DNA from: a virus
Length of the DNA: 52,817 nt
Direction: 5' to 3' (one strand)
Virus record (IMG/VR): IMGVR_UViG_3300025301_000016
Location: 1 to 52,817 of that record
The stretch's first letter is position 1, and each line of letters opens with the position of its first letter. Under the pieces are notes generated by a model. That model was not told where the DNA came from. It did not search any database and saw only the letters and a program-made list of their open reading frames with translations. Made by a program: the position numbers and the translations under genes. Positions 44,890-51,900 of this stretch are shown one piece after another.

Positions 44890-45643
44890 CTTGATTCTCC
44901 TCTAAAATAGTTGGCGTTAATTCTCCAGATCCTATAGAAAAGGTCAAGTCAGCGTCTATTGGAGCATCTCGTAGCCACTTGGCAAACTGAGACACCATTA
45001 AACCTGCTGCTAATGAAGCACTATACACAGTGCTTTGTGTAGTGCAGGCTCCCTGAAATGCTTCGCTCCCTGAAAACAGAGTAGCTGGATAATTCATAAA
45101 AGATTCATGGTTTTCATTCCATGCAGTGATTATTCGCAACACTTCGCCAGCCATCCGACCGTCACACCAGAAATCAAAGTTTCTTCTATTGTTAATCCAT
45201 ATATGCTTACGGGTATCAATGGAATCTACGCAACAGAATACAGCTGTGGGGCCGCTATGTTCTCTAAGCATGGACGACTTCCATCGAGACGTATTAGTCT
45301 TGACATCTGTGGCTGAGTTGATCATCTGTAGATTTTCAGCTACTGCTAGCACCTTATACTGCCCAAGAAATTCCGTAGACCATGCTTGCGGTCCCAAATT
45401 AACCACCTCAATGGAGTCATGGTCGGTCAAGCTAATAGATGGAACTCCCATAGCTGACAGCATACAAGCTACTTGCCTACCTATAGCACCACATCCAATA
45501 ACATGAGCTTCAATTTCCTTCAGCCTATCAGGTGGTATTAATTCTTTTTGTCTAACATCTCGTGTTAACTCTTGCGTCTTAACAGCTTCAACAGAGGATA
45601 CATCAGACAGCGTAGCCCCTATGATCCCATCCGTCGTCTCCAT
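44882..45643 (-). CDS. E1/ThiF-like activating enzyme
   Basis: A 253-aa protein with the E1/MoeB/ThiF fold. GCGAIG (50-55) is the nucleotide-binding loop, DHDSIEVVNLGPQ (74-86) is the Asp/Asn-Leu/Gln motif, K97 follows in GQYK, and CVDSIDTRK (138-146) carries the conserved Asp and Arg. C200 in QGACTTQST is a possible thioester cysteine. Such enzymes adenylate the C-terminus of a ubiquitin-like protein using ATP and pass it on as a thioester. I start at ATG 45643; a TTG at 45652 is an alternative. It overlaps the JAB gene by 41 nt and lies in one operon with the E2-like and Ubl genes. Confidence 0.85.
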   Translation of the reverse strand: METTDGIIGATLSDVSSVEAVKTQELTRDVRQKELIPPDRLKEIEAHVIGCGAIGRQVACMLSAMGVPSISLTDHDSIEVVNLGPQAWSTEFLGQYKVLAVAENLQMINSATDVKTNTSRWKSSMLREHSGPTAVFCCVDSIDTRKHIWINNRRNFDFWCDGRMAGEVLRIITAWNENHESFMNYPATLFSGSEAFQGACTTQSTVYSASLAAGLMVSQFAKWLRDAPIDADLTFSIGSGELTPTILEENQDV

Positions 45644-46304
45644 CTGATCCAAAGTAGTCTTCCTCCTCAGCTTTTGAGTTAGTTATGCTATTGCCTGTCT
45701 TAAAATTCTCCCCATGATAACCCTTGTATTGGCCAAAATCATATGAGCTAAAGTTATTTTTATTAGAAGAGGTAATAGTTGTGAATGATCTGGTGACAGT
45801 GCTTACTTTCTCTTCTAATTCTTTTGCCCAATCATTAGGATTAGCTTGTGTAATTGGCAAACTCCATTCAATTTCTATTGAAGGGAGCGTAATGAAGCCA
45901 CAATCTGGATGTGTTATCCACAAATGCCCCTCACTTGTATCACCATCTGATCCCATGATAGCCATTAATGACCAGTCACAGTCAGTAAACTTCTCTTTAA
46001 ACATTTCCCAGTCTGTACTAGAGGGAGTCGTGCATTTACTGGGGTGGGTATGTATCCAAATACGAAGGCATTCACTTGGATGGCGTCCTGATGCAACTTG
46101 ATCTTCAACATATTCAGCCAATGCCTCATCATCTAACTCGACTGTTGCTGCGGTGCACTCTTGTTTAATCAGGTGAAACTCTGTTACCAGTAGTGGATCT
46201 TCGGTAGAGCTTACTCCAAATCCTCCTATTTCAGTATCGGACAAAGTGCACATATACCGAAGCTTTGCCCATGCTGTTGGAGCCATGCGTAATCGAAGTG
46301 CCAT
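45603..46304 (-). CDS. JAB/JAMM-family isopeptidase
   Basis: A 233-aa protein. The JAMM zinc-peptidase motif is complete: E25 in TEIGGFG, then H85-T-H87 followed by seven residues and S95-S-T-D98. Eukaryotic relatives remove ubiquitin, and prokaryotic ones process or remove ubiquitin-like proteins. The C-terminal about 70 residues are disordered and Asp/Ser/Asn-rich. AAAGGAT lies upstream of ATG. It is between the E2-like and E1-like genes, so it probably trims or removes the Ubl encoded at 47680. Confidence 0.88.
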   Translation of the reverse strand: MALRLRMAPTAWAKLRYMCTLSDTEIGGFGVSSTEDPLLVTEFHLIKQECTAATVELDDEALAEYVEDQVASGRHPSECLRIWIHTHPSKCTTPSSTDWEMFKEKFTDCDWSLMAIMGSDGDTSEGHLWITHPDCGFITLPSIEIEWSLPITQANPNDWAKELEEKVSTVTRSFTTITSSNKNNFSSYDFGQYKGYHGENFKTGNSITNSKAEEEDYFGSDGDDGWDHRGYAV

Positions 46305-46316
46305 GCTATCCTTTCT

Positions 46317-47678
46317 TTAAAGAGGTTGATATTCTGATAATGCTGTAGCGGATTCTAATTCATTTGTGGTTTGACCTGAAGCTCCAAATATTGGACTCTC
46401 ATTTTCCTCAGCCTCAAGGTCTTGCTCATTTTGTCGTTTTTCTGCTAGTGCAAACAGGACTTCTGCATTATGTGCACTGAGGCAGCGATCACAAAATCTA
46501 CTTTCGGGAGTATAACATTCATCTACCCCATCGTGACTGCAAGTTTTTACATGATAACTGCAGAAAATTTCATCACAATTGGAGCAGGTCCATGTGCAAT
46601 CACCGCATATTGAATCTTCACATCCCGATTGCTGACAATAATGCAAATAGTCCTCATCATATATAGTCACTCCGCATTCGGTACAACTCTTACCGGTCCC
46701 ATGCCAACGCGATAATGACCTATAAGGACTTTCTACTTCTCCATCATAAAAGAGGACGCTGTTTATTAGCAGGGCTGCATCGGTAAATCTTTGTTCAGAT
46801 AAGGCATTACCCAAGGCCGTTGCTGCATTCCCCATGCATATTACATGGTCACTCACATTAGGATGTGTGACATCGTCAGAATCAATTGGATAATTGGGAG
46901 TTATAGCACGAACTAGTGGAGGATCTGTCCTTGGCGAGCGGTCAATCCCATAGAAAGAGCGGAAATGTATTTCAAATTTCCCCAAATCAATTGTTTCTTG
47001 TAAGTCATTGGGATCATCAAATACAACAGGCTCTTTGGTGATCACACTAAATGTTCCCTGCATTAGCTCATAGGCGCTTGGCTCACTTGCCGAAGGTGCC
47101 TCTGTTGTTACGTAGACCTCACCAAATTCTTTCTCAAGAGCTACTAACTCGTCATAAAAGAACTGTCGAGAGGTCGTATGATCCTCTGTCCAAAATGGAC
47201 TGGTGCCGGGTAGAACTACAGGGGCCTCTCCATGATAAAAGCTCTTAAGGTTGGCTTTCCATTCAGGATACGGCTTAACTTTTAAGTCCTCTATAGAGGC
47301 GAGGAATGCGCTTTCATAATTCTGTAGGATAGTTACAAGGTCATCATGTATATATTTCAATCTTGAAACATCAACGTCAATTAAGCTATGCCTATGTGCG
47401 GGAGCTGCCGCAAGAAAAAATGGCAGCTCATTTTCATTATCTACAAGCTTTTTAAAACTATCACGAGAATTATCCCGCAATCGATTAAGAGATTGATGCA
47501 TGAGAATCCAACGTGTACTAGGATAAGCTTCTGGTGCGTCATGTGGCTCGTGATTGAATTGTTTTGCGGCAAGAGCTTCTTGTTCTAAGCGGACAAATCT
47601 ACGAGTGTCTGGTTTCATCCAGCACTCGTAGATCCAGCCAGCCAGCTCTTGCGTAATTGGAAGAGCGGCCTTTGCCAT
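46317..47678 (-). CDS. E2-like conjugating domain fused to a Cys-rich RING/treble-clef domain
   Basis: A 453-aa protein. Residues about 1-185 are helical and unrecognised. Residues about 205-315 fit an E2 (UBC) fold: FEIHFRSFYG, DPPLVRAITPNYP, then THPNVSDHVICMGNA, where HPN (272-274) precedes C281 like the catalytic Cys of E2 enzymes, followed by FTDAALLINSVLFY. Residues 332-399 are Cys-rich (CTEC, CGDC, CSNC, CSYH, CDRC and further Cys), enough for two or more zinc sites as in RING or treble-clef E3 domains. It would transfer the Ubl to targets. The start is 1 nt after the Ubl stop. Confidence 0.75.
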   Translation of the reverse strand: MAKAALPITQELAGWIYECWMKPDTRRFVRLEQEALAAKQFNHEPHDAPEAYPSTRWILMHQSLNRLRDNSRDSFKKLVDNENELPFFLAAAPAHRHSLIDVDVSRLKYIHDDLVTILQNYESAFLASIEDLKVKPYPEWKANLKSFYHGEAPVVLPGTSPFWTEDHTTSRQFFYDELVALEKEFGEVYVTTEAPSASEPSAYELMQGTFSVITKEPVVFDDPNDLQETIDLGKFEIHFRSFYGIDRSPRTDPPLVRAITPNYPIDSDDVTHPNVSDHVICMGNAATALGNALSEQRFTDAALLINSVLFYDGEVESPYRSLSRWHGTGKSCTECGVTIYDEDYLHYCQQSGCEDSICGDCTWTCSNCDEIFCSYHVKTCSHDGVDECYTPESRFCDRCLSAHNAEVLFALAEKRQNEQDLEAEENESPIFGASGQTTNELESATALSEYQPL

Positions 47679-47679
47679 T

Positions 47680-47907
47680 CTAATTCAAAGCCCCTTCCAC
47701 CTTAGTGGGAGTAATGGATATACGATCATCTTCCTTCAACTCATAGGAAGCTTGGACCTGATCCCGATTAACGCGGATCATATATCCATCTGGACGCTGC
47801 CCTTGCATCTGGGAAGCAAAGAATTGATCGATGGTTGTCCCATCGCCGGTCTCAACGTAGTCAGCGAAACCGCCGCCATCGTTGTTAATCAAGAATACTC
47901 GTGGCAT
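47680..47907 (-). CDS. Ubiquitin-like (beta-grasp, ThiS/MoaD-type) protein
   Basis: A 75-aa protein. The end RVNRDQVQASYELKEDDRIS then ITPTKVEGALN matches the ThiS/MoaD/ubiquitin-like pattern of a strand, an L-x-D-x-DR turn and a TPTKxEG tail. The middle has TTIDQFFASQ as the grasp helix. The C-terminus is EGALN, not GG, so removing A-L-N could expose Gly72; the neighbouring JAB could do that. GGAGAAAGAG precedes the ATG. It lies directly before the E2-like gene and is the likely substrate of the E1 and E2. Confidence 0.78.
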   Translation of the reverse strand: MPRVFLINNDGGGFADYVETGDGTTIDQFFASQMQGQRPDGYMIRVNRDQVQASYELKEDDRISITPTKVEGALN

Positions 47908-47937
47908 TCTCTTTCTCCATGTTAAGGGTTAACTACG

Positions 47938-48288
47938 CTAAACATCATTTACGTCAACTGTAAAGCGAGCTACTTCAGGAGTGGTTGTAAACTCCGTGGA
48001 CTTCCTGTACTTCTTGTTCCCATCACGCTTGTCAACTCCACCTTGCTCAATCAATTGAGTGCGGAGCTTGTCAATGGCGTGGTCAAACTCAGCCGTACTT
48101 ATATCACTCGCCTTTTTGTCTTCGGACAAATCCACTAGCTTGCCCATCAACAAAGACGCTTGATCGAATTCCAGCTCAGGTTTAAGCTCACGGACATCTA
48201 CTTGAGTGAACTTAAACAAGCCGAAAGTTTGTCCTCTTGTGGCCAACCTAATCTCAGTTGGCTCAACTTCATCCTGCTTGTCACTCAT
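47938..48288 (-). CDS. Paralogue A of the 51981-52526 protein, first gene of the conjugation operon
   Basis: A 116-aa protein. The core FGLFKFTQVDVRELKPELEF, with ASLLMGKLVDL, ISTAEFDHAIDKLRTQLIEQ and GGVDKR, aligns along its length with the protein at 51981-52526. It lies 5' of the Ubl gene with a strong AAGGAGAAGC binding site. It has no recognised domain. Being in the same operon it could be a partner, adaptor or target of the system. Its leader carries the first of three GC-rich hairpins. Confidence 0.72.
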   Translation of the reverse strand: MSDKQDEVEPTEIRLATRGQTFGLFKFTQVDVRELKPELEFDQASLLMGKLVDLSEDKKASDISTAEFDHAIDKLRTQLIEQGGVDKRDGNKKYRKSTEFTTTPEVARFTVDVNDV

Positions 48289-48332
48289 GCTTCTCCTTTC
48301 CTTTTTAATGGCGGTCGGCGGCGAGCATTCAT

Positions 48333-48375
48333 CTCCTCCCCACCACCCTCACTCCGTGAGGGTGGTGGGGAGGAG
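48333..48375 (-). repeat. GC-rich hairpin 1 (leader of 48288 gene)
   Basis: A perfect 20-bp inverted repeat: 48333-48352 with 48356-48375, 3-nt loop, arms made of CCACCACCC/GGGTGGTGG. It is followed on the + strand by GTACATCTT and then GATGCTGCTGCTGCTTACTG (48386-48405), identical to 51846-51865. It belongs to a family of three hairpins in - strand leaders. The stem is too long and lacks a T-run, so it is not a simple terminator. Confidence 0.8.
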
Positions 48376-48385
48376 GGTACATCTT

Positions 48386-48405
48386 GATGCTGCTGCTGCT
48401 TACTG
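48386..48405. repeat. 20-bp direct repeat, copy 1 (second copy at 51846)
   Basis: GATGCTGCTGCTGCTTACTG is identical at 48386-48405 and 51846-51865, in each case 10 or fewer nt from a GC-rich hairpin. Together with the hairpins and the paralogous genes this suggests that a leader unit was duplicated. Function unknown. Confidence 0.7.
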
Positions 48406-48449
48406 CATAGCCACACTATGCTGCAACTTGCTGTAGCCTGCTGTGCAAG

Positions 48450-49138
48450 GGACTGTGCTATACTGGGAATTGCTGCAATTTACTGGAGAGTGCTGTGCAA
48501 GGGACTGTACTATGCTACGCCATACCACGCAGAACCCAACTATGCTCCTCTACGCCCTGCTTTGGACTGTGCTGTGCCATACCAGACTTAGTCCTGCTCT
48601 GGACTGTACTGTGCTGTGCTGTGCTGGGCCTAACCTAGCCGTGCGCCGGACTGTACTGTGCTGGGCCGGGCCGCTCTCTGAATTGCTTGACGGCGCATTG
48701 CCATGGACTGTGCTACGCTACACAATGCACAACTATACCGAACTACGCACCACTTTGCCGGGCACCGCCTTACCACGGACTGTGCTGTGCTATACAATGC
48801 ACCACTTTGACAGGCACTGCTTCGGACTGTGCTGTGCTATCATGGCAGGCCATGCTGTAGGCGATGCTGAACAAAGGAGAGCCCCACCTTACCCTGCTCC
48901 GGACTGTGCTATGCTGTGCCGTACCGGACTGGGATAGGGCTTGCCCTGCCGTGGACTATGCTGTGCCGTACTGTGCTATGCTGTGCCGTACTGTGCTATG
49001 CTGTGCCGTACCGGACTGGGATAGGGCTTGCCCTGCCGTGGACTATGCTGTGCCGTACCGGGCTCAACTCGGCCAGACCATGCGGTGGACTGTGCTATAC
49101 TGTGTCGCGCCCAACTCGACGGCGCAGTGGACTGTGCT
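48450..49138. repeat. Iteron-like array: 13 copies of GGACTRTRCT
   Basis: GGACTGTGCT or a one- or two-base A/G variant occurs 13 times, starting at 48450, 48502, 48564, 48601, 48648, 48705, 48777, 48824, 48901, 48953, 49040, 49087 and 49129. All are in the same direction with spacing of 37-87 bp. The surrounding sequence is a degenerate mix of TGCTGTGC, CCGTAC and GCC words. No gene is supported: the + strand frames here read as improbable Cys/Leu/Thr-rich strings. It fills the 890-bp gap between - strand genes. It might be a replication origin with iterons, a partition or packaging site, or a repetitive RNA. Confidence 0.7.
48903..49058. repeat. Tandem duplication within the iteron-like array
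   Basis: Sixty-nine bases at 48903-48971 recur exactly at 48990-49058 (offset 87). Between them a 20-bp unit, CTGTGCTATGCTGTGCCGTA, is present twice in tandem (48971-48990 and 48991-49010). Exact copies mean a recent slippage or duplication event. Confidence 0.8.
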
Positions 49139-49178
49139 ATACTCCACGCAGCAATACATTGCCAAGCAATGCTTAGCC

Positions 49179-49490
49179 TTAGGTTGGCAATCCATAGAAA
49201 TTTCTTATATTTTTTCTTGCTTCTTCTAACTCTTTAATAGCGCATATTATATCTTCTGGAACTTCCCCTTCCACGGTCGGGTTGGCCCAAGTTACAAGCT
49301 CTTCTAAATCTTTAAATTGTTCAATAATTTTTCTCAGATCCCTGTCGATCTCGTCTATACCTTTGGTCGTAGCGGATTCACGCCACCATACTCTATCAAT
49401 CTTTCTCCATACGTCCAAGATTCGGCTTCTTCGTTCAAGCTCTCCTTGTGTGGAGCTGGCATTAAGAAACTTAATTTTAAAAGTTGGCAT
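49179..49490 (-). CDS. Hypothetical small acidic/helical protein
   Basis: A 103-aa protein. The N-terminus MPTFKIKFLNASSTQGELER is followed by helical segments (VWRKIDRVWWRESATT, then DRDLRKIIEQFKDLEELVTW) and a charged helix at the end. It is the last gene before the iteron-like array when read leftward. Its ATG follows the next upstream stop by 1 nt. No family recognised. Confidence 0.65.
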   Translation of the reverse strand: MPTFKIKFLNASSTQGELERRSRILDVWRKIDRVWWRESATTKGIDEIDRDLRKIIEQFKDLEELVTWANPTVEGEVPEDIICAIKELEEARKNIRNFYGLPT

Positions 49491-49491
49491 G

Positions 49492-50151
49492 TTATGGTAT
49501 AACTTTTACATCTTCAACTTCAAACTGTCCATGCAATCCTTTGTTGATAACCCTCCAAGCACCAACGCCTACAGAATTACCAGCATGTTGTAGCAGGTTA
49601 CAGATCTGGTGGATTGTTAGAAAGTCAGCATTAAACTTAAAGCGCAATATACATTTCCAATCATGAAACTCAGCACGAACGGTTACTGTCTGTGGATTCT
49701 TTGGTGTAGTGCCACCTACTTTATCAAGCCGTATCTTACGAGTGGAGAACTCCAAGGGAACATGCTCATCAAGAGGGATGAAGGCATGGTTCGCTTCGGT
49801 CATAGCGATACCATCAATGAGTCTGGCGGCATCTCTACATGCCAATCGAAAGCCACTGGCTGGAAATCCGAAGGTTCCCGTAGTCTCTTCGCCCCCTTCT
49901 TGATAGCCAAACTGATGTGACTCCAATCGATACGTTGAATCTTCATACTCTTTATTGCGATCACGAGCTTTCTTGGCACCTCTGGGTGTCTTTTCAGCGT
50001 CTCCCATGATCTTTGCAATAGCTTCTTCAGTCATTCTGTCTGTGAGTAATGGAGTCACACCTTTGATTCGCACTTCTGCGTAATGATAATTGGGATCATG
50101 AATGTTCAGTGTTGTAGCAGTCTCTTCTTTCTTTGCCTTAGCTTTTGCCAC
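49492..50151 (-). CDS. Conserved phage protein with a GVTPLL...GVGAWR pattern
   Basis: A 219-aa protein. The blocks IKGVTPLLTDR, GFPASGFRLACRDAARLI, FNADFLTIHQICNLLQHAG and VGVGAWRVINKG match a pattern I recall from unannotated phage proteins found near recombination genes. The layout (hydrophobic strand, GFP-A helix, NLL-AG helix, GVGAWR loop) is somewhat like RAMP/Cas7-type RNA-binding proteins, which is only a resemblance. Function is not established. The Lys-rich start (MAKAKAKKEE) may help nucleic-acid binding. Confidence 0.7.
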   Translation of the reverse strand: MAKAKAKKEETATTLNIHDPNYHYAEVRIKGVTPLLTDRMTEEAIAKIMGDAEKTPRGAKKARDRNKEYEDSTYRLESHQFGYQEGGEETTGTFGFPASGFRLACRDAARLIDGIAMTEANHAFIPLDEHVPLEFSTRKIRLDKVGGTTPKNPQTVTVRAEFHDWKCILRFKFNADFLTIHQICNLLQHAGNSVGVGAWRVINKGLHGQFEVEDVKVIP

Positions 50152-50470
50152 GTTTTGTGCCTTTCTTTTTGAGTTTAAACTCCTTGTTACAGCTGCGACA
50201 CTTTACTTTATCTCCTGCTTTTGGGGAGTCGATGGATACGATACCGTATCTTGTTCGGCGTTCGCCCAATCCATCAATGTCCCATTCATACCATTGTGCC
50301 AGATGTGCAGTGAACCGAGCTTCTTCTGGATCATCGGCCCCGCTATTACAGTGTGGGCATATCCATTCGAGATTGTCGGCACTGATCCATCCGTCTCCGT
50401 CAAACTGTGAAGCCTCATCAAAGCGTTTATGAGATAGCTTTGTCTTCGGCTTGAAGTCGTACTTTGCCAT
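50138..50470 (-). CDS. Zinc-ribbon protein
   Basis: A 110-aa protein. CPHC (about 38-41) and CRSC (about 91-94) form a split zinc ribbon, with a basic tail (KLKKKGTKRGKS) suited to nucleic-acid contact. The ATG is 11 nt from a copy of the repeated 13-mer (50482-50494). It overlaps the downstream gene by 14 nt and the upstream one by 44 nt. No named family. Confidence 0.7.
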   Translation of the reverse strand: MAKYDFKPKTKLSHKRFDEASQFDGDGWISADNLEWICPHCNSGADDPEEARFTAHLAQWYEWDIDGLGERRTRYGIVSIDSPKAGDKVKCRSCNKEFKLKKKGTKRGKS

Positions 50471-50684
50471 TTACTTTTCCCGTCGGTTCCGGTACGCGTG
50501 AATTTATGCATGACCAATATCTGTAATCATTCAAGAGGTCGATAATGGCGTCGATTTCCTTCCAGTGATATGTGCCTATATGGTTACAAACATCACCGAT
50601 TGTGCATGAATTGCTTGTGAGCCTACTGGATAGACGCCGAGGTTCTAAGCGTCTATCCAGTAATTTTGGATCTATATCTTTCAT
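50427..50684 (-). CDS. Small hypothetical protein, overlaps the zinc-ribbon gene
   Basis: An 85-aa protein. It contains ATG overlap with the preceding stop (ATGA at 50681-50684), supporting a coupled gene. Residues include CTIGDVCNHIGTYHWKEIDA and NDYRYWSCINSRV, a small Cys/His-containing region. The last 44 nt overlap the next gene, longer than usual here, so the true end or start may differ. Unknown. Confidence 0.5.
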   Translation of the reverse strand: MKDIDPKLLDRRLEPRRLSSRLTSNSCTIGDVCNHIGTYHWKEIDAIIDLLNDYRYWSCINSRVPEPTGKVNGKVRLQAEDKAIS

Positions 50685-50947
50685 TTCTTATTATTAAACG
50701 ACAGCCTATTTGTTAGCTTATCTAATAAGTCCATGCCTACTGATGGCATTCCACCATTCAAGTAGTTGCAGATCTCAAAGGCTTTTTGTTGGGAGTCAGC
50801 AGTTGCAACACCCATCCAAGCTACGGTTTTATCTAGTGGGGTTGCCCCTTCGTTGTGATGTATTAAATCTGCAACCCCTGCTAATTTTATACCTGATTCC
50901 CAACCTATTTCCCAGTGATCATCGGTCTCGTAGCAAACAAAGCTCAT
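50681..50947 (-). CDS. Small hypothetical protein
   Basis: An 88-aa protein, mixed: MSFVCYETDDHWEIGWESG start, then a helix (QKAFEICNYLNGG) and a basic end. No family recognised. The Shine-Dalgarno (AAGG) lies about 11 nt upstream, a little far. It is coupled to the next gene downstream. Confidence 0.6.
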   Translation of the reverse strand: MSFVCYETDDHWEIGWESGIKLAGVADLIHHNEGATPLDKTVAWMGVATADSQQKAFEICNYLNGGMPSVGMDLLDKLTNRLSFNNKK

Positions 50948-50953
50948 AGCATG

Positions 50954-51172
50954 TTACCTTTCTTCTTTAAGGGTTAGTGTTCTTATGTTAGCATCATCAT
51001 ATTCGGTTTCCCAGAGATTGGGAACCACAGAATTAAATCCACAATCTTTATACCATAGGGGCATGGATATAAAGTAATCGCTATCTTCAATATCATCACA
51101 CTCTTGCTCTGGTTCAGCAGAAACTACGCTGTAAATGAAGCTCTTGTCGGTAAGAAGTTTACGTGACATCAT
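50954..51172 (-). CDS. Small acidic hypothetical protein
   Basis: A 72-aa acidic protein (PEQECDDIEDSDYFISMPLW). Its ATG overlaps the upstream stop by 4 nt, so it is coupled to it. No family recognised. Confidence 0.6.
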   Translation of the reverse strand: MMSRKLLTDKSFIYSVVSAEPEQECDDIEDSDYFISMPLWYKDCGFNSVVPNLWETEYDDANIRTLTLKEER

Positions 51173-51393
51173 TGAACCTCCTTAACCTTAAGCCTGTAAT
51201 CGTCGGGGATTTTAGTAGACCACTTGGCAGATTGAAACTTGGCTGCCTTAATGAGTTGGGAGGCTATCTGTACTGCAGATGTTGGATACACTGCGGCTAC
51301 AACGAACGGTCCTCTGCCACCTTCATAGCTGACAATCAATACTTTACCGTTAGGTAAGACACGAACTGAGATCCCTTCTGGTTCTTTACTCAT
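51169..51393 (-). CDS. Small hypothetical protein
   Basis: A 74-aa protein with a beta-hairpin-like start (GISVRVLPNGKVLIVSYEGG) and a helical, basic end (IKAAKFQSAKWSTKIP). GGAG precedes the ATG. It starts 2 nt after the upstream stop and overlaps the downstream gene. Function unknown. Confidence 0.62.
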   Translation of the reverse strand: MSKEPEGISVRVLPNGKVLIVSYEGGRGPFVVAAVYPTSAVQIASQLIKAAKFQSAKWSTKIPDDYRLKVKEVQ

Positions 51394-51395
51394 GT

Positions 51396-51746
51396 TTACT
51401 CCTTCCGTCTAACCATCTCCATAACATCTTCAACCGCTACTTTTAATCTGTCGCTCCTATTTTTTTCTATGATCTCCCGCCTTTGCTTCAGTTCCGTTAA
51501 TGCCTTATAGACCTCCCGCCTAAATTCGGCCTTGGTCAATTCTTCTCTGTCGAGATCACTGTAGTCTATCTCTGTGTCCAACATAGAATACATCCGACGG
51601 TCTACTTCATCTGACCTAATCAAAGAGCGAACATCCCTTGAATCGTCATCAACTCTTTTTGCTTCAGAGATCTCAAGCCAGACATTATTGGGCACATCTA
51701 CTCTGTCTCCATTGATGTTAACAACCGAAATCTTTGGCATAGCCAT
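51396..51746 (-). CDS. Small hypothetical protein with a coiled-coil end
   Basis: A 116-aa protein. The N-terminus (PKISVVNINGDRVDVPNNVW) is a beta motif, then acidic helices, and a charged helix at the end (AFLR-free, RREVYKALTELKQRREIIEK). GGGAG lies 9 nt before the ATG. Its leader carries hairpin 2 and a copy of the 13-mer, as for the paralogue genes on either side. No family recognised. Confidence 0.65.
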   Translation of the reverse strand: MAMPKISVVNINGDRVDVPNNVWLEISEAKRVDDDSRDVRSLIRSDEVDRRMYSMLDTEIDYSDLDREELTKAEFRREVYKALTELKQRREIIEKNRSDRLKVAVEDVMEMVRRKE

Positions 51747-51794
51747 AAGCTATTCTCCCTTGATTAAAGTATGGTCGGCGTCGTTCGCCATTAC

Positions 51795-51838
51795 CACCAC
51801 CCCACCACCCTCACTGTGTGAGGGGTGGTGGGGTGGTG
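51795..51838 (-). repeat. GC-rich hairpin 2 (leader of 51746 gene)
   Basis: A 20-bp inverted repeat, 51795-51814 with 51818-51838, with one bulged G and loop TGT. The arms (CACCACCCCACCACCC) match hairpin 1 and hairpin 3. On the + strand it is followed by the shared 20-mer at 51846-51865 and the 13-mer at 51865-51877. Confidence 0.78.
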
Positions 51839-51864
51839 TACATCGGATGCTGCTGCTGCTTACT

Positions 51865-51877
51865 GTCGGTTCCGGTA
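51865..51877 (-). promoter_or_regulatory. Recurrent 13-mer GTCGGTTCCGGTA (copies at 50482, 51865, 52578)
   Basis: The identical 13-mer occurs at 50482-50494, 51865-51877 and 52578-52590, always upstream of a - strand gene (starts at 50470, 51746, 52526). Read leftward it is TACCGGAACCGAC. An A/T-rich -10-like stretch precedes each within about 5-7 nt. A shorter relative, GTTCCGGTTA, lies at 44524 upstream of 44518. It may be a transcription start element or operator. The first copy lies inside the end of an overlapping coding frame. Confidence 0.5.
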
Positions 51878-51900
51878 GGACATTTTTACACAGATAGCAT

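Noticed and set aside
48450-49138. CRISPR array
   Set aside because: Repeats are 10-15 bp with irregular spacing of 37-87 bp, spacers resemble the repeats, and no cas genes are present.
48443-49237. Several + strand open frames of 60-164 aa in the iteron-like array
   Set aside because: They read as Cys/Leu/Thr/Tyr-rich repeated strings from degenerate DNA repeats, in more than one frame, without binding sites. The DNA repeat explains them.
50203-50517. A 104-aa - strand frame overlapping the zinc-ribbon gene
   Set aside because: Shadow of 50138-50470 and 50427-50684; it lacks the CxxC pairs and a good start.
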